Shown: in pieces, positions 5,429-6,640 of the stretch
How the letters are laid out: each line of letters begins with the position of its first letter
How positions within the stretch are numbered: the first letter of the stretch is position 1
DNA from: an uncultured delta proteobacterium
GTDB taxonomy: Bacteria > Desulfobacterota > Syntrophorhabdia > Syntrophorhabdales > Syntrophorhabdaceae
DNA length: 6,640 nucleotides
Reading direction: 5' to 3'
NCBI GenBank assembly: GCA_903872255.1
Contig: CAIQJW010000065.1
Coordinates: 1 to 6,640 of the forward strand
Translations under genes and position numbers: made by a program
The notes under the pieces: generated by a model
Told to the model about the DNA's origin: nothing
Databases searched by the model: none
The model's input: the letters and a program-made list of their open reading frames with translations, nothing else

Positions 5429-6620
5429 GAAAAAGTTTGAACGGACGAAACCACATGTGAACATAGGAACCATCGGACATATAGATCACGGGAAGACCAC
5501 CCTGACGAGCGCCATCACACGGTGCCTCTCCCAGAAGGGCATGGCCAGCTGGATCCCGTTCGATCAGATAGACAAGGCACCCGAGGAGAAGGAAAGGGGC
5601 ATCACGATCGCAACCGCCCACGTCGAGTACGAGACGGTCAAGCGCCACTATGCCCACGTCGACTGCCCGGGCCATGCCGACTACATCAAGAACATGATCA
5701 CGGGAGCCGCCCAGATGGACGGCGCCATCCTGGTCGTTGGTGCCAATGACGGCCCCATGCCCCAGACCCGTGAGCACATACTCCTTGCCCGCCAGGTCGG
5801 CGTGCCTTCCATGGTCGTCTACCTCAACAAGACGGACATGGTCGACGACCCGGAGCTCATCGAGCTCGTCGAGATGGAGCTAAGAGAGCTCCTCACCCAG
5901 TACGAGTTCCCCGGCGACGACATCCCCATCATCAAGGGATCGGCCCTGAAGGCACTCGAGCACGGCTGCGGAGATCCCGAATGCCCTGACTGCAAGAGCA
6001 TCTACGAGCTCCTCGACGCCGTCGACTCCTACATCCCGGAGCCGGCCCGCGATACCGACAAGCCCTTCCTGATGCCCGTTGAGGACGTCTTCACGATCTC
6101 CGGCCGCGGCACCGTCGTTACCGGCAGGATCGAAAGGGGTATCGTAAAGCCCGGCGAAGAGGTCGAGATCATCGGCTTCCGTCCCACCCAGAAGACAGTC
6201 ACCACCTCCGTCGAGATGTTCCGCAAGATCTTAGACTCAGGCATAGCGGGCGACAACGTCGGCCTTCTCCTTCGCGGCACGAAGAAGGACGACGTCGAGC
6301 GCGGCCAGGTCGTCGCAAAGCCCGGGTCCATCACCCCGCACACGAAGTTCAAGGGTGAGGTCTACATCCTGACGAAGGAAGAGGGCGGCCGCCACACACC
6401 GTTCTTCTCCGGCTACCGTCCCCAGTTCTACTTGAGGACGACCGACGTGACCGGCGTGGCCAAGCTTCCCGATGGCGTCGAGATGGTCATGCCCGGCGAC
6501 AACGTAACGCTGTCCGTCGAGCTCGTCACACCCATCGCACTTGAAAAGGAACTCCGGTTTGCCATCCGCGAGGGCGGCAAGACAGTCGGTGCCGGCGTCG
6601 TCACCGAGATAATTGAATAA
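5421..6620 (+). CDS. tuf: Elongation factor Tu
   Basis: EF-Tu is the GTPase that carries aminoacyl-tRNA to the ribosomal A site. The 399-residue protein is full length. Domain I: GHIDHGKTT (19-27), RGITIATAH (60-67 region), DCPGH (81-85, catalytic His85), NKTD (136-139, for the commoner NKCD) and GSAL (173-176). Domains II and III follow, with GRGTVVTGR (228-236), EGGRHTPFFSGYRPQFY (321-337) and the C-terminal FAIREGGKTVGAGVV. An insertion directly after G5 carries His181, Cys183, Cys188 and Cys191, at a site where other lineages such as Thermus also have extra residues. The gene is distinctly richer in G+C, with codons ending mostly in C or G, than fusA before it. This fits extreme expression or conversion with a second tuf copy. 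The start overlaps the fusA stop by 8 nt. Confidence 0.98.
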   Translation: MGKKKFERTKPHVNIGTIGHIDHGKTTLTSAITRCLSQKGMASWIPFDQIDKAPEEKERGITIATAHVEYETVKRHYAHVDCPGHADYIKNMITGAAQMDGAILVVGANDGPMPQTREHILLARQVGVPSMVVYLNKTDMVDDPELIELVEMELRELLTQYEFPGDDIPIIKGSALKALEHGCGDPECPDCKSIYELLDAVDSYIPEPARDTDKPFLMPVEDVFTISGRGTVVTGRIERGIVKPGEEVEIIGFRPTQKTVTTSVEMFRKILDSGIAGDNVGLLLRGTKKDDVERGQVVAKPGSITPHTKFKGEVYILTKEEGGRHTPFFSGYRPQFYLRTTDVTGVAKLPDGVEMVMPGDNVTLSVELVTPIALEKELRFAIREGGKTVGAGVVTEIIE

Positions 6621-6632
6621 AGGGGAATTACA

Positions 6633-6640
6633 ATGCGGCA
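6633..6640 (+). CDS. Start of the next str-operon gene, cut by window end
   Basis: After the tuf stop, AGGGG (6621-6625) stands 7 nt before ATG 6633, followed by CGG CA, that is Met-Arg and then Gln or His. The spacing and operon position make a real start likely. Order in related genomes suggests rpsJ (S10) or, less often, rpmG (L33), but eight bases cannot identify it. Confidence 0.5.

Noticed and set aside
5244..5777. Minus-strand ORF of 177 codons across the fusA-tuf junction
   Set aside because: It is antisense to two certain, highly conserved genes; its protein has no recognisable motif and is a product of tuf codon bias.

Overview
The window looks like chromosomal DNA of an anaerobic Gram-negative bacterium, most plausibly a member of the Desulfobacterota (former Deltaproteobacteria, for example a Syntrophia- or Syntrophorhabdia-like lineage). 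That placement is an inference from the general flavour of the ribosomal proteins, the elongation factors and the acetyl-CoA synthetase. No marker here fixes the species. All genes lie on the + strand.

Left part (1-1113): the C-terminal half of an AMP-forming acetyl-CoA synthetase (acs), closed by a textbook intrinsic terminator. Only 10 nt beyond that terminator's T-tract, a 318-residue class I SAM-dependent methyltransferase starts (1124-2080). It shows distant similarity to the MidA/NDUFAF7 family and has no obvious promoter of its own. Next comes a 401-nt non-coding stretch (2081-2481). Its first 300 nt are A/T- and homopolymer-rich with no recognisable gene. Its last 100 nt hold a good sigma70-type promoter with overlapping dyads and a short leader RNA carrying a hairpin plus T-run directly against the rpsL Shine-Dalgarno.

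Right part (2482-6640): the classical str operon, rpsL (S12) - rpsG (S7) - fusA (EF-G) - tuf (EF-Tu), followed by the first codons of another gene cut by the window end. The genes are tightly packed: 13 nt between rpsL and rpsG, 9 nt between rpsG and fusA, and an 8-nt overlap between fusA and tuf. Coupled translation is therefore likely throughout. The products work together on the ribosome: S12 and S7 are 30S proteins of the decoding centre and head, EF-Tu delivers aminoacyl-tRNA, and EF-G translocates.

I see no mobile element, CRISPR array, tRNA or rRNA, and no convincing new multi-gene system. The points worth a second look are the transcription-control architecture (two terminator-like hairpins set directly against start regions), the fusA 3' end (a C-terminal extension, an in-frame T_TTA_AAA slippery heptamer with a nearby -1 stop, and the overlap with tuf), a His/Cys cluster inserted in the EF-Tu G domain, and the divergent MidA-like methyltransferase.
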